From positions 2,418,001 to 2,482,000 of the forward strand of contig CP030277.1 in the NCBI GenBank assembly GCA_003330885.1: DNA of 64,000 nt, read 5' to 3'. The translations under genes were made by a program, and so were the position numbers. A model generated the notes under the pieces. That model searched no databases. It worked only from the letters and a program-made list of their open reading frames with translations, and had not been told where the DNA came from. Each line of letters begins with the position of its first letter. Position 1 is the stretch's first letter. Shown one piece after another: positions 9,491 through 18,222 of this stretch. This stretch comes from Rhodobiaceae bacterium. GTDB lineage: Bacteria > Pseudomonadota > Alphaproteobacteria > Parvibaculales > Parvibaculaceae.

Positions 9491-10120
9491 ATGAAAAAAC
9501 CTCAATTCATCGCCCGCCAAGGCCGCCAGCCATCCGGCCTACTTGGCTCTTTAGTTGGGCGTATCATGTCGAAGGAAACCGCCGCCGCGAACGACATTGC
9601 CATCGCGCTGCTAAACGTGTCTCCGGGTGATCGGGTGCTGGATGTCGGCACAGGCCACGGCGCCGCGCTCGCCACTCTCGCAACACTTAACGATCCAGGT
9701 TCTTTGGATGGTATCGATTTTTCACCCACTGCCTTAAAGATCGCCCGAAGGAAAAACAGACTGCTCTTGAAATCAGGAAGGCTTCATCTGCACCAAGGTG
9801 CGAGTGACGTCATGCCTTATGCCGACAAGAGCTTCGACAAAATCCTGACCATGCATACGATCTACTTCTGGGGGGATGCTACCGCCCATTTCAAAGAGAT
9901 CTTTCGGGTGCTTATACCCGGCGGACGTTTCGTCGTCGGCTTTCGACCAGGAGATGATCCGGGCGCCACAGCAACCTTCCCAGACAATGTCTACACGTTC
10001 CGCACCATCGCGGCGGTAAGGCACTTACTGGAAATGGCAGGGTTCACCATCACGGAAACAGAACGGAGAGAAGACGCAAAATCAAAATTAACCTGGATCG
10101 CTGCTGAACGCCCCGCCTAA
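9491..10120 (+). CDS. Class I SAM-dependent methyltransferase
   Basis: A 209-residue methyltransferase (type 11 / UbiE-like). Motif I is VLDVGTGHGAALA (about residues 51-63), the acidic end of beta2 is LDGIDFSP, and motif IV/post regions are SFDKILTMHTIYFW and FRVLIPGGRFVVGF. The ribosome site TAGGAG overlaps the end of the preceding DUF2147 gene, so the two are probably one operon. The substrate is unknown. It is convergent with the DUF2461 gene, with 3 bp between the stops. Confidence 0.88.
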   Translation: MKKPQFIARQGRQPSGLLGSLVGRIMSKETAAANDIAIALLNVSPGDRVLDVGTGHGAALATLATLNDPGSLDGIDFSPTALKIARRKNRLLLKSGRLHLHQGASDVMPYADKSFDKILTMHTIYFWGDATAHFKEIFRVLIPGGRFVVGFRPGDDPGATATFPDNVYTFRTIAAVRHLLEMAGFTITETERREDAKSKLTWIAAERPA

Positions 10121-10123
10121 AGA

Positions 10124-10795
10124 TCAAAGACCCATCAGGAAATCGTGGATCGAGCGCACGGTCGCAAACGCTGTAACAGCCTGTTTAACAGCATCCTGAC
10201 CTGTCGCTTTGCCATGTCCCTTATTGTCGATCCAGGCACCAAGTCCCTTATATTGCAACAAATGGGCATAGGCCGGGTCGACATCATAGCCAGAGGGAAC
10301 CCGCTTCAGCTCAGGCTCACTCAACCGGCAACCCTTTTTGACAAGAGACGTCATGACCTTCTCTAGGATCGCGGCACGTTTGGGGTCGCACACAGCGGCG
10401 CGGTAATGCTCAAGCGCCTGCTTGTCCAAACCCATCGCACCCGCACCGTAGAAGACGCCCTTCGTATCAAGGGAGAAATAGAAACCGGAATGGGTGCCCC
10501 GGCCTGTCTTCCCTGGCTTTCCGAAAAATGCCATGCGGACATGGGTATTGTAGGGGGTCTTATCTTTGGAAAAGCGAACATCACGATGAATGCGGAAAAG
10601 CTTTGGGACGACCTCTCCACCGAGCTTTTTCTCTAGCGCCGCCTGAACCTCGCTCAGGAAGTGCTCAGCGGGAGCTTTCACATTCTGCTCATAGGTTTTC
10701 TTATTGTCGCCAAACCACTCACGTGAATTGTTTTTCTCTAGGTCTTTTAGAAATTTGATCCCCGCCTTTGGAAAACCTTCAAACCCGCCGCCCAT
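10124..10795 (-). CDS. DUF2461 / TIGR02453 family protein
   Basis: A 223-residue soluble protein of a widespread bacterial family of unknown function. Typical segments are FPKAGIKFLKDLEKNNSREW near the N-terminus, RIHRDVRFSKDKTPYNTHVR (residues about 67-86), SGFYFSLD, and YGAGAMGLDKQALEHYRAAV. It is a single gene with the MAPEG terminator upstream of it. No catalytic function can be assigned. Confidence 0.85.
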   Translation of the reverse strand: MGGGFEGFPKAGIKFLKDLEKNNSREWFGDNKKTYEQNVKAPAEHFLSEVQAALEKKLGGEVVPKLFRIHRDVRFSKDKTPYNTHVRMAFFGKPGKTGRGTHSGFYFSLDTKGVFYGAGAMGLDKQALEHYRAAVCDPKRAAILEKVMTSLVKKGCRLSEPELKRVPSGYDVDPAYAHLLQYKGLGAWIDNKGHGKATGQDAVKQAVTAFATVRSIHDFLMGL

Positions 10796-10894
10796 GTGCG
10801 CCTCCCAATCATTTCAGAACCATCTTTCACTTAAAGACGGCTCCGTCATCTGAAATCCGACAGACAAGACAATTTATGAGCAAAACGCAAAAAA

Positions 10895-10920
10895 GCCCGG
10901 TCGAGATATCTCCACCGGGC
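10895..10920 (-). terminator. Rho-independent terminator of the MAPEG gene
   Basis: A perfect GCCCGGT/ACCGGGC stem (10895-10901 with 10914-10920) is extended inside by a GAG/CTC pairing. On the minus strand it is followed by a run of six T. It lies 20 bp past the stop of the MAPEG gene at 10940, so it ends that transcript. Confidence 0.85.
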
Positions 10921-10939
10921 TTCTTGTTACCAGATTGGT

Positions 10940-11347
10940 CTAGAGAAGAACCTCTGCACCGATCATCAAGATCGCCGCCCAGGACACAAGGTAAACCGGT
11001 GTCCGGAGATAGGGCACACCTGCGATATAGACAATCGCATGCAGAACCCGGGCGTAGAAGAACACGGCCGCCCATTGTGCAACTGCCGCAGCGGTGCCTG
11101 TCTCAAGCATTGCTGCTGCAACGACAACAGCGATAAAAGCCGGCATGGTTTCCACCATATTGAGATGGGCTCGCTGCGCACGTTGTGCCCAGAGAGGAGG
11201 CTCAGGCTGACTGGCAGGAAACCCTTCTGGATAATTGTTCAGAAAATCCAACGGTCCCCAAACAAAAAGTCGAGCAACAATATAAGGCGTCCAAAGTAGA
11301 ACAGTGAGGACACCGCTTAGGGCGAGATAAATAAATACGTCTTGCAT
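10940..11347 (-). CDS. MAPEG family membrane protein
   Basis: A 135-residue protein with four predicted membrane helices. The cytoplasmic segment between helices 1 and 2 (RAQRAHLNMVETMPAFI) carries the MAPEG R-x-x-N/H-x-x-E pattern, and FFYARVLHAIVYIAGVPYLR is typical of helix 3. It is probably co-transcribed with the VOC gene 27 bp upstream, and a strong terminator follows it. A membrane glutathione-dependent role is possible but not shown. Confidence 0.87.
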   Translation of the reverse strand: MQDVFIYLALSGVLTVLLWTPYIVARLFVWGPLDFLNNYPEGFPASQPEPPLWAQRAQRAHLNMVETMPAFIAVVVAAAMLETGTAAAVAQWAAVFFYARVLHAIVYIAGVPYLRTPVYLVSWAAILMIGAEVLL

Positions 11348-11374
11348 GATCTTTTCCCAGAAATGCGCGTGAAG

Positions 11375-11764
11375 TTAGGAGGCGAAGCCGCCGTAGATGA
11401 CTTCAAGCTTGTTGCCGAAAGGATCGCGAACAAAGCCTGTGTAAACATCCGGCATTGGATAATCGGGCCGTGGACCGGGTTCCCCGGCACACACACCGCC
11501 GACCTTCAACGCGGTCGCGTGGAAGGCGTCGACAGCTTCCTTAGAAGAGGCTTTAAAGCAGATATGAACGCCGTTGCCCGCGGTCGCAGCCGCACCATCG
11601 TTTGGAAGCATGATGAGAAACTGGACAGCGCCATTGCCATAGGCAGCAAAGCCGTCTGTGGCGGCGAGGCACGCGCAATCAATGGTCTCCATCACGGCAT
11701 CGTAGAATTTTTTACCTTGGTCAATGCTGGGCACGCCAACGCTCAGGTGGTCGATAATGTTCAT
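11375..11764 (-). CDS. VOC family protein (glyoxalase-like)
   Basis: A 129-residue VOC fold protein. The first module starts IIDHLSVGVPSIDQGKKFYD with a His at the metal position of glyoxalase-like enzymes. The second includes GVHICFKASSKEAVDAFHA and ends VYTGFVRDPFGNKLEVIYGG, where Glu is the usual last ligand. It probably binds a metal and may be a lyase, isomerase or dioxygenase; the substrate is unknown. It sits upstream of the MAPEG gene in the same direction. Confidence 0.87.
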   Translation of the reverse strand: MNIIDHLSVGVPSIDQGKKFYDAVMETIDCACLAATDGFAAYGNGAVQFLIMLPNDGAAATAGNGVHICFKASSKEAVDAFHATALKVGGVCAGEPGPRPDYPMPDVYTGFVRDPFGNKLEVIYGGFAS

Positions 11765-11825
11765 CGAATTATTCCTAAAATAGAAAAGCGGAGACGAGGA
11801 GAGGACGAGCCTCTCCTCATCAGTT

Positions 11826-12308
11826 TTAGAGATCGGTTGCAGCTGTGTGCTCGATCTTGGTCCAGTTGGTCGCAGCCTTCGAGATCGTGCCTGCGCGGTC
11901 TTGGTTGAACGCTTGGAAAATTTCTTCGTTCAGGAAGACGTAGAGCTTACCGTCAACAACAGCCGCAAACTGCGGGTCACCATCGAACTTCTTGCCGACA
12001 GAAACACCAAACGTGCAAAAACCACCATTCTGAGGAACATATTTCTCAGGGTTGGCTGTAAACGCGTTCATGTTGGCTTCGGATGAGAAGTAGTAAGCAA
12101 CACCCTCATGGACTGCTGTGTAAGGCGCTGCACCGTCCAACCGGTTGCCGAGCTCGATGAAGGCAACAGGGTCTACGCCATGAAGGCCAAGCGGCGCACC
12201 AGCGGCGGTGAGACCAGCAGCGACATTGTTTTCGTCGGCGGCAAGTGCAGGAGCCGTCGTTGCCATGGCGGCCAGAGCAATAGCGGCAAGTGTGAGTGGT
12301 TTAGACAT
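11826..12308 (-). CDS. Periplasmic YHS-domain-like protein
   Basis: A 160-residue exported protein: the signal peptide MSKPLTLAAIALAAMATTAP ends near ALAA. The mature part has a YHS-like core, GLHGVDPVAFIELG, VHEGVAYYFSSEANMNAFTA, PEKYVPQNGGFCTFGV. This family often has roles near metals in the periplasm, but none is proven. The start at 12308 is chosen because GGAG lies 8 nt upstream; an in-frame ATG at 12341 has no such site. Confidence 0.85.
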   Translation of the reverse strand: MSKPLTLAAIALAAMATTAPALAADENNVAAGLTAAGAPLGLHGVDPVAFIELGNRLDGAAPYTAVHEGVAYYFSSEANMNAFTANPEKYVPQNGGFCTFGVSVGKKFDGDPQFAAVVDGKLYVFLNEEIFQAFNQDRAGTISKAATNWTKIEHTAATDL

Positions 12309-12466
12309 CCCAGAATCTCCTTGAATGGGGTTCGACATCAACGAGGATCTAGGTGCGCCCGTCAGGACGAATTATCAATCGAACAACAGTTGTTTGGGAC
12401 TAACCGCAAACCACTTGGGACGAATTGCAAAAAAGAAGGAAATTTGGGAAGGAAATGTCCGGCGAT

Positions 12467-13393
12467 CTATGCCTGCGCACGCCGATAGGCACTGGGTGCG
12501 ACCCCGAACTTGCCGGAAAAGGCACGACTGAAAGCAGCCGAGGATTGATAGCCGGATCGGCTCGCGACTTCCTGCATACTGCATTGCGACCCCTCGAGCA
12601 GCGAAAGGGCTTTTTGCAATCGCCAGTCAGAAAGATAGGCCATGGGACCTGTCCCCATCAGCTGCCTGAAACGTTCCGCAAAACGGCTTCGGGACATGCC
12701 GACTTCTGATGCAAGCCGTTCAACAGTCCAGGTTTCTGCAGGTGCGCCATGAATGACTTGAAGGGCTCTGCCAATCTGCTTGTCCTGAAAAGCCTCAAGG
12801 ACCGACGCGAGCTGAGGACTCTGACTAACCCCCACCCGCAGCAGTTCAATAAAGACAATCTCAGACAGCCGGGTGACCGATGCTGCCGATCCCATTTCAG
12901 CAGAGAAAGCCCGCCGAACAAGCACGCGCAGCATTTCATCGAGCCAGGGTTCGCGCGCCCGCATCGAAGTTGTCGTCACAAGATAATCAGGAAGGGCTCT
13001 GAGCACGGGGTGGTCAGCCCCTGGTCGAAACACGAAATGTCCGCAGACCATCTGCGTGGAAGCGTCCTTGTCTCCTGCTCCAACAGCGAGCACGCCCTCC
13101 CCGTCATATCCAACATCGCTTAGTACCGTCTCCAGATCCGGCGCGGACGCACAGGCCTGATCAGCAAGAATATGAGAGCGCCCACGAGGAATAAGAACCA
13201 AGTCACCGGGACCAAGCACAACGGAGGTTCCATCGGAAAACTGCACATGAGTGCTTCCCTGGACCACAAGGTGAAACCGCGCCGCCTGCTCGAGATCGGG
13301 CACAGTGACCGCCCATCGATCCGAAAAGTCCGTGCGGAAATAGAGCACACCTTTCAGATTGAGCGTATCGAGGATGTCATCAAGAATATCCAT
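12467..13393 (-). CDS. AraC family transcriptional regulator with cupin sensor domain
   Basis: A 308-residue protein. Residues 1-170 form a cupin-like sensor (FHLVVQGSTHVQF, VLGPGDLVLIPRGRSHIL), and about 210-308 form two AraC helix-turn-helix units (VERLASEVGMSRSRFAERFR and MQEVASRSGYQSSAAFSRAF). It would bind DNA as an activator or repressor in response to a small molecule. No target is evident. The nearest candidate is the YHS gene just downstream on the same strand. Confidence 0.9.
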   Translation of the reverse strand: MDILDDILDTLNLKGVLYFRTDFSDRWAVTVPDLEQAARFHLVVQGSTHVQFSDGTSVVLGPGDLVLIPRGRSHILADQACASAPDLETVLSDVGYDGEGVLAVGAGDKDASTQMVCGHFVFRPGADHPVLRALPDYLVTTTSMRAREPWLDEMLRVLVRRAFSAEMGSAASVTRLSEIVFIELLRVGVSQSPQLASVLEAFQDKQIGRALQVIHGAPAETWTVERLASEVGMSRSRFAERFRQLMGTGPMAYLSDWRLQKALSLLEGSQCSMQEVASRSGYQSSAAFSRAFSGKFGVAPSAYRRAQA

Positions 13394-13473
13394 GAGAGCA
13401 ATGTTGCTTCTCCGTCGGGCGGTTGCAACCGACTTGCAGGATCACATTTCCGCGAACGGCAACTCCGCAGCGC

Positions 13474-13800
13474 CTATTTCGGCGGCAGGCTCCCTGCAAA
13501 TTGTGCGGCAAAAGAAATCCAGTCTTTAAGCCCGGTCTCAATGCAGGCATCCGCTTCCACCCAGACCATGCCGCCCATGCGTCGCCCGTTAAAATCAATG
13601 ACCACCGCACCGGGTCGTGTCAGCGCCTCTGCTTCCAGGTCCTTACCGACACGAAACATAAACCGTCCCACCTCCACGCCACAGAGCATGTTGCCGTTCA
13701 ACATCCAGCAAAAACCGCCAAACATCTTCTTCTCTGAAATTCCCTTTCGGCGCTTTAATGCATCGCGCATCAGGTCCGCAAGATGAGGGTCATAAGGCAT
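13474..13800 (-). CDS. TfoX N-terminal domain protein
   Basis: A 108-residue protein matching the N-terminal domain of the TfoX/Sxy family: KKMFGGFCWMLNGNMLCGV and VDFNGRRMGGMVW-like strands followed by helix LKDWISFAAQFA. The C-terminal TfoX domain is absent, which is common outside gamma-proteobacteria. In Haemophilus and E. coli, TfoX promotes competence gene expression; the role of these short homologues is unknown. Confidence 0.87.
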   Translation of the reverse strand: MPYDPHLADLMRDALKRRKGISEKKMFGGFCWMLNGNMLCGVEVGRFMFRVGKDLEAEALTRPGAVVIDFNGRRMGGMVWVEADACIETGLKDWISFAAQFAGSLPPK

Positions 13801-13877
13801 GAGGTGTCCTTTACATGTGAGCGATCTTGCCTAGGACGCACACCGCCCGCCCAATCCGACACTGAGATTGGCGCCTT

Positions 13878-14204
13878 CTATCTCCAGGCATCCGGATCAA
13901 ACGGTCCTGCCCACCCATAGGTCTTCAGGTCGATCCGCCCACTGGCACGCCAGATAATGCCTTCTTTGCGCAGCAGGTCTCCTTGCAAGGTCTCATCACC
14001 CCCTTCGGCGCGGACGCTGATCTTTCCTTGCGAATTCACCACCCGGTGCCACGGCACCTTTTTGGCGCTCCTGCCATCAAGGGCACCCAGCGCCTGCCCC
14101 ACCTGCCGCGGACCACACCCGACAATCTTGGCAAGTTGCCCATAGGTCGCAACCTGGCCAGCAGGTATTTCAGCAATGAGTTTATAGAGGCGCGTATAGT
14201 CCAT
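13878..14204 (-). CDS. Alkyltransferase-like (ATL) DNA repair protein of the MGMT family
   Basis: A 108-residue protein with the MGMT DNA-binding domain (GQVATYGQLAKIVGCGPRQV, arginine finger region) and the active-site loop reading PWHRV instead of PCHRV. Trp replaces the alkyl-accepting Cys, which defines ATL proteins. These bind O6-alkylguanine without repairing it and flag the lesion for nucleotide excision repair. It starts 12 bp after the TetR stop, so it may share that transcript. Confidence 0.92.
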   Translation of the reverse strand: MDYTRLYKLIAEIPAGQVATYGQLAKIVGCGPRQVGQALGALDGRSAKKVPWHRVVNSQGKISVRAEGGDETLQGDLLRKEGIIWRASGRIDLKTYGWAGPFDPDAWR

Positions 14205-14216
14205 TATCTGCCGACG

Positions 14217-14858
14217 CTATCGCAACAACCCGTTCAACGCCATGTCCACATGTGCTTCCATGAACGCATCCAGGTCGAGCGGCGCAACAGGCTCAAACGT
14301 CATTTTCCAGACTGCTGCGAAAATCGCCGGGCCCATTATGATATTGGGCATCTTGCTCATGGGGCTGTCTCGAAACTCGCCTTGCTCAATCCCCCGTTGA
14401 ACAATCCGCTCAATTAGAGCCATACCTTTTGAAATTGAATCACGATAATAGTTAGCCGGGATATCCGGGAAGCGCGCACCCTCCGCGATGATGATCCGCA
14501 GCAGCACGCGAGCATCAGAGGCAACGATTTTCTCATAAATGACCTTTAGCACGAGCTTCAACAACTCGTCCGTTGGGCCGCCGTACCCATCAACCAATTC
14601 TTCGACATTATCGAGAGTTGAAATGATGCGGGATGTCACCGCTGCCTGAAAAAGCGCTTCTTTATTGTCGAAATAGCGATAGATCGTTCCTTTAACGACG
14701 CCAGCACGTGCCGCCACGTCAGCAAGACGAGCCCCGGCAAACCCTTTCTCCGCAAATTCTGCGAGCCCAGCTTCAATAATCTCTGCCGGGCGAGCATCTT
14801 TTCGCCTTTGCCTTTTCTTCGGCGCTGCCTCTCGGGACACTGTTTTTGGTTTTGTCAT
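14217..14858 (-). CDS. TetR family repressor of the DevBCA exporter
   Basis: A 213-residue TetR/AcrR protein. A basic N-terminal tail leads into the HTH at about residues 22-68 (EIIEAGLAEFAEKGFAGARL, AARAGVVKGTIYRYFDNKEA), and the helical ligand-binding domain fills the rest. It is divergent from the devB-like gene with a perfect palindrome at 14895-14920 between them, which strongly suggests autoregulation and control of the exporter. The inducer is unknown. Confidence 0.92.
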   Translation of the reverse strand: MTKPKTVSREAAPKKRQRRKDARPAEIIEAGLAEFAEKGFAGARLADVAARAGVVKGTIYRYFDNKEALFQAAVTSRIISTLDNVEELVDGYGGPTDELLKLVLKVIYEKIVASDARVLLRIIIAEGARFPDIPANYYRDSISKGMALIERIVQRGIEQGEFRDSPMSKMPNIIMGPAIFAAVWKMTFEPVAPLDLDAFMEAHVDMALNGLLR

Positions 14859-14894
14859 AATCAGGTCTGGATTCTCATCATCACTTCACCTATA

Positions 14895-14920
14895 TATTAA
14901 TGACCCAAGGGTCATTAATA
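14895..14920. promoter_or_regulatory. Palindromic TetR operator between tetR and devB
   Basis: Perfect inverted repeat: arm TATTAATGACCC at 14895-14906, spacer AA, and its exact complement at 14909-14920. It lies 37 bp from the TetR start and 32 bp from the exporter start, where binding would block both promoters. No other 12-bp perfect palindrome was noticed in the neighbourhood. Confidence 0.85.
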
Positions 14921-14951
14921 GTCAAGATAGCAATCGAAACCAACCATAGGG

Positions 14952-16199
14952 ATGAAGAAAATGGCGCAAACGCCCAAAGAGTCGACAGAGAGTGCCGACC
15001 TCCCCTTGGAAGCCGTTGATCGCTCCATGGATACACAGATGAACAAAACCAATGCGCTCTGGGCTAAAGCAAAAAGCTTCCGGATCATTCCCATCCTCAT
15101 GATCTGTGTCGCGTTTGGCGGCATTATGGGTCTCTATTTTCAGCCTCCTGGACTCCAGCTAGCAATGCGGACGCTTGACCTGGAACCAGGAGCGGGCACC
15201 TCAAGCCCCATAGCGGTCCCTCTCAATCACACCATCATCGCGGAGATTGATCCCTCGGCCACCCCTGGGCCCGATACGGTCATTGGTCTAGGTGCTCTAC
15301 TACCCGATGGAGATGTCGCAACAATCGCCCCGCCCTTTGGCGCAGGCGATGCGCGCGTAACGACATTGGTTGTCGATGAAGGCGACCAGGTAACCGTCGG
15401 TGACACCCTCGCCGTTCTGGACAATGAAGCACAGTACAAAGCAGCACTAGAAGCGGCAGAGGCCAATGTCGCACTCAAACAAGCAAATCTGGAACAGACA
15501 CGCACATCCATTGAGGCCAGTCTAAAAGAAGCGCGCGCAAGTCTCGGTAGTGCTGAGGCAGCAGCATTGAACGCCCGTAAAGACTATGAACGCGCGCAAT
15601 CCCTCATCCAGCGTGGAAGCATCTCAGAAGCCGTACTGGACCAGCGGCGAGCAACCAGCGACCAGGCTGCCAGGGCTGTAGAACAGGCCCGCGCCACACT
15701 CTCCCGCTACGTGGGCGAAATAGACAGCCAGGTTGATGTTGTGGTTGCTGCACGGAGCTACGATGCTGCAAAGGCAGAGCTCACACAGGCTGAGCGGGAC
15801 CTGGAAAAAGCCTATGTCCGCGCGCCCATCACTGGCACGGTCCTCAAAATTCATGTTCGTCCGGGAGAAAAGCCGGGCGCCGAGGGCGTCATGAACATTG
15901 GCAATATCGAGCGCATGACGGCGAAGGTCGAGATTTATCAAACCCAGATTGGGGACGTGACATTGGGTGACACTGTAAGCATTACGGCGAATGCCCTCCC
16001 CACGCCTTTGCAGGGTAGCGTCTCGCACATAGGCCTGGAGGTGGAACGACAAACCTTGATTGACGATGATCCAGCAGCAAACACAGATGCACGCATCGTA
16101 GAAATAACTGTACTGCTCAACGACACTTCGTCTGACATTGCCGCGCGATATACAAATCTTCAGGTGGTCGCGACAATCCAAACAGCGAATGGCTCATGA
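14952..16199 (+). CDS. DevB-like ABC exporter periplasmic adaptor (HlyD family)
   Basis: A 415-residue membrane fusion protein. A cytoplasmic N-terminus of about 50 residues precedes one membrane helix (RIIPILMICVAFGGIMGLYF). Then come a lipoyl half-motif (VTTLVVDEGDQVTVGDTLAV), a long alpha-hairpin rich in Ala and Glu (about 155-280), and the second lipoyl half (YVRAPITGTVLKIHVRPGE). Its stop overlaps the next ATG (ATGA), so it is translationally coupled to the DevC-like permease. It is probably repressed by the adjacent TetR. Confidence 0.9.
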   Translation: MKKMAQTPKESTESADLPLEAVDRSMDTQMNKTNALWAKAKSFRIIPILMICVAFGGIMGLYFQPPGLQLAMRTLDLEPGAGTSSPIAVPLNHTIIAEIDPSATPGPDTVIGLGALLPDGDVATIAPPFGAGDARVTTLVVDEGDQVTVGDTLAVLDNEAQYKAALEAAEANVALKQANLEQTRTSIEASLKEARASLGSAEAAALNARKDYERAQSLIQRGSISEAVLDQRRATSDQAARAVEQARATLSRYVGEIDSQVDVVVAARSYDAAKAELTQAERDLEKAYVRAPITGTVLKIHVRPGEKPGAEGVMNIGNIERMTAKVEIYQTQIGDVTLGDTVSITANALPTPLQGSVSHIGLEVERQTLIDDDPAANTDARIVEITVLLNDTSSDIAARYTNLQVVATIQTANGS

Positions 16200-17371
16200 C
16201 AGCTCTGCTCACAACACTCCTCGGCAGGCTGCCCATTGGCTGGCTACAGCTGAAACATAACAAGTCACGGCTTGCAGCAGCGATCGCCGGAGTGGCATTC
16301 GCCAACATTTTGATCTTTATGCAACTGGGCTTCCTCGGCGCGCTGGTTGAGACCACCAAACTCCCTTATCGGCCCATGGTGGCGGACATTCTGATTTCCG
16401 CATCCGATGCAAACACGCTTTCGGATGGCAGCAATGTTGCACGCCAACGGCTTTATCAGGCGCTTGCTGTTCCTGGTGTCGCCGACGCGAGCCCCTTCTA
16501 TCTCGGGAAATTCGACTGGCAGCGCGACAATGGAACGACTGTCAACTTCCAGGTCTTTGGCATTGATCCCACGAAGCAGATCTTCAACGATCCAGAGATC
16601 GACAAGGCTCGGGCACAGCTGCAACTTCTCGATACCGCCCTTCTCGACAGGTCAGCCCGCAACATTGAGCCCGAACTCGCCGCCAGTATTGATGGGGGGA
16701 TGCCACACCGGTTTGAGGCCAACGGGCGAACCTTAAGTGCCGTGAGAACCTTCTCAATCGGCGCGGGCTTCGAAGCAGACGGCTATCTCATCGTGTCAGA
16801 CCAAACCTTCCTGCAAATGTATCCACAGCGCACCGCTGGCGCGCCAACCCACATCCTGGTCACAGTAAAGCCGGGTGTATCACCACAAACAGTTGCGCAA
16901 GATCTGCGGAGCGCAATCCCGGAACAGGACGTCATCATTCGAACGGTTGACGAAGCTGCAGCCGCTGACGAGGCCTATCAGACCACAGAGCGCCCTGTCG
17001 GCGTGATCTTCGGCTTCGGCGTCATCATTGGCGTCCTCGTTGGGCTCATCATCGTCTACCAGGTTCTCTCAACTGATGTGGCTGATCACCTGCGTGAATA
17101 TGCGACCCTCAAAGCCGTTGGATATAAGCAGAGCTTCTTCCTCAGCATCGTCTTTGAAGAAGCGATCATCCTGGCCATCTTTGGCTTCATACCAGGAGTC
17201 CTGTTTGCCTTCGGGCTCTATGATGTCCTGACCAGCGCAACGGGTCTACCGGTCGAGATGACGGGCACGCGGGCCATAGCGGTCCTGTTTGGAACCAGCG
17301 CCATGTGCCTTATCTCCGGCGCCATCGCCACAAGAAGGCTGGCCGGCGCCAACCCCGCCGACCTGTTTTGA
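16196..17371 (+). CDS. DevC-like ABC exporter permease (FtsX/MacB fold)
   Basis: A 391-residue permease. One N-terminal helix (SRLAAAIAGVAFANILIFMQ), a large extracytoplasmic domain (about 45-265), and three C-terminal helices (FGFGVIIGVLVGLIIVYQVL, a mid helix, and AVLFGTSAMCLISGAIA) make the FtsX-type topology. DHLREYATLKAVGY is the usual coupling segment. The ATG overlaps the preceding stop. It works with the adjacent adaptor and ATPase to drive export across the envelope through an outer-membrane TolC-like channel. Confidence 0.9.
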   Translation: MTALLTTLLGRLPIGWLQLKHNKSRLAAAIAGVAFANILIFMQLGFLGALVETTKLPYRPMVADILISASDANTLSDGSNVARQRLYQALAVPGVADASPFYLGKFDWQRDNGTTVNFQVFGIDPTKQIFNDPEIDKARAQLQLLDTALLDRSARNIEPELAASIDGGMPHRFEANGRTLSAVRTFSIGAGFEADGYLIVSDQTFLQMYPQRTAGAPTHILVTVKPGVSPQTVAQDLRSAIPEQDVIIRTVDEAAAADEAYQTTERPVGVIFGFGVIIGVLVGLIIVYQVLSTDVADHLREYATLKAVGYKQSFFLSIVFEEAIILAIFGFIPGVLFAFGLYDVLTSATGLPVEMTGTRAIAVLFGTSAMCLISGAIATRRLAGANPADLF

Positions 17372-17378
17372 GGGCCGC

Positions 17379-18128
17379 ATGAAACTGTTCAACAAAGACA
17401 TTGCCCAGACATCAAAGGCCGCGATACCACCCGGCCAGCAGAGTCCCATTCACATTAAAGGGCTCAATCACTGGTTTGGGTCTGGCGAAGCTCGTAAGCA
17501 GGCTTTATTCAACATCGACCTCACCATAGAGCGCGGGTCACTCGTCATCCTCATGGGCGCATCAGGCTCCGGCAAAACGACACTGCTCACCCTCGCGGGT
17601 TGCTTGCGGGACGTACAGGATGGCAGCGTGCAACTTCTCGGTCAGGAGTTAAACGGCGCGGACGAAAACGTACTCGTAGCCTGCCGGCGGCGCCTGGGCT
17701 TCATCTTCCAAGCGCACAATCTTCATGAAAGTCTGACGGCAATGCAAAATGTCCGTATGGGGCTTGATGTGCACGACCCCCAGGCTCGCAAGGACTGGAA
17801 GGCACCAGCGACCCATCTCCTCAATCTAGTAGGCCTCGGTGACAGGCTCGACTATTTGCCGGGAAATCTGTCCGGCGGGCAAAAACAACGCGTCGCCGTC
17901 GCCCGCGCACTGGTTGGCAATCCGGACATTGTGTTTGCAGATGAACCCACCGCCGCTCTCGACAAGGAGAGTGGTCATCAGGTGGTAAGCCTCCTAAAGC
18001 GCCTCGGCACAGAGCGTAACACCACCACCTTGATGGTGACCCACGACAACAAGGTGCTGGAGATGGCCGACCGGATCATCACCATGGAGGACGGCCGCAT
18101 TGTGAAGGATGAGGCTATGCAGCGCTAA
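17379..18128 (+). CDS. DevA-like ABC exporter ATPase
   Basis: A 249-residue ABC ATPase. Walker A is GASGSGKTT, the Q-loop region is FIFQAHNLH, the signature is LSGGQKQR, Walker B is DIVFADEPTAALD, and the switch His is in VTHDNKV. The start at 17379 lies 7 bp after the permease stop; an earlier in-frame start inside the permease gene is unlikely. It powers the DevBC-like exporter. The cargo is unknown; in cyanobacteria DevBCA exports envelope glycolipids. Confidence 0.92.
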   Translation: MKLFNKDIAQTSKAAIPPGQQSPIHIKGLNHWFGSGEARKQALFNIDLTIERGSLVILMGASGSGKTTLLTLAGCLRDVQDGSVQLLGQELNGADENVLVACRRRLGFIFQAHNLHESLTAMQNVRMGLDVHDPQARKDWKAPATHLLNLVGLGDRLDYLPGNLSGGQKQRVAVARALVGNPDIVFADEPTAALDKESGHQVVSLLKRLGTERNTTTLMVTHDNKVLEMADRIITMEDGRIVKDEAMQR

Positions 18129-18222
18129 ATTTGGCTGTTTTTGGCGTATCAGCGCATCCACGTCTCTGGACTTTTCATGAGCCCCCTTCAGCGCTAACCT
18201 TTCTTCAAACGGGGGAAGACAC

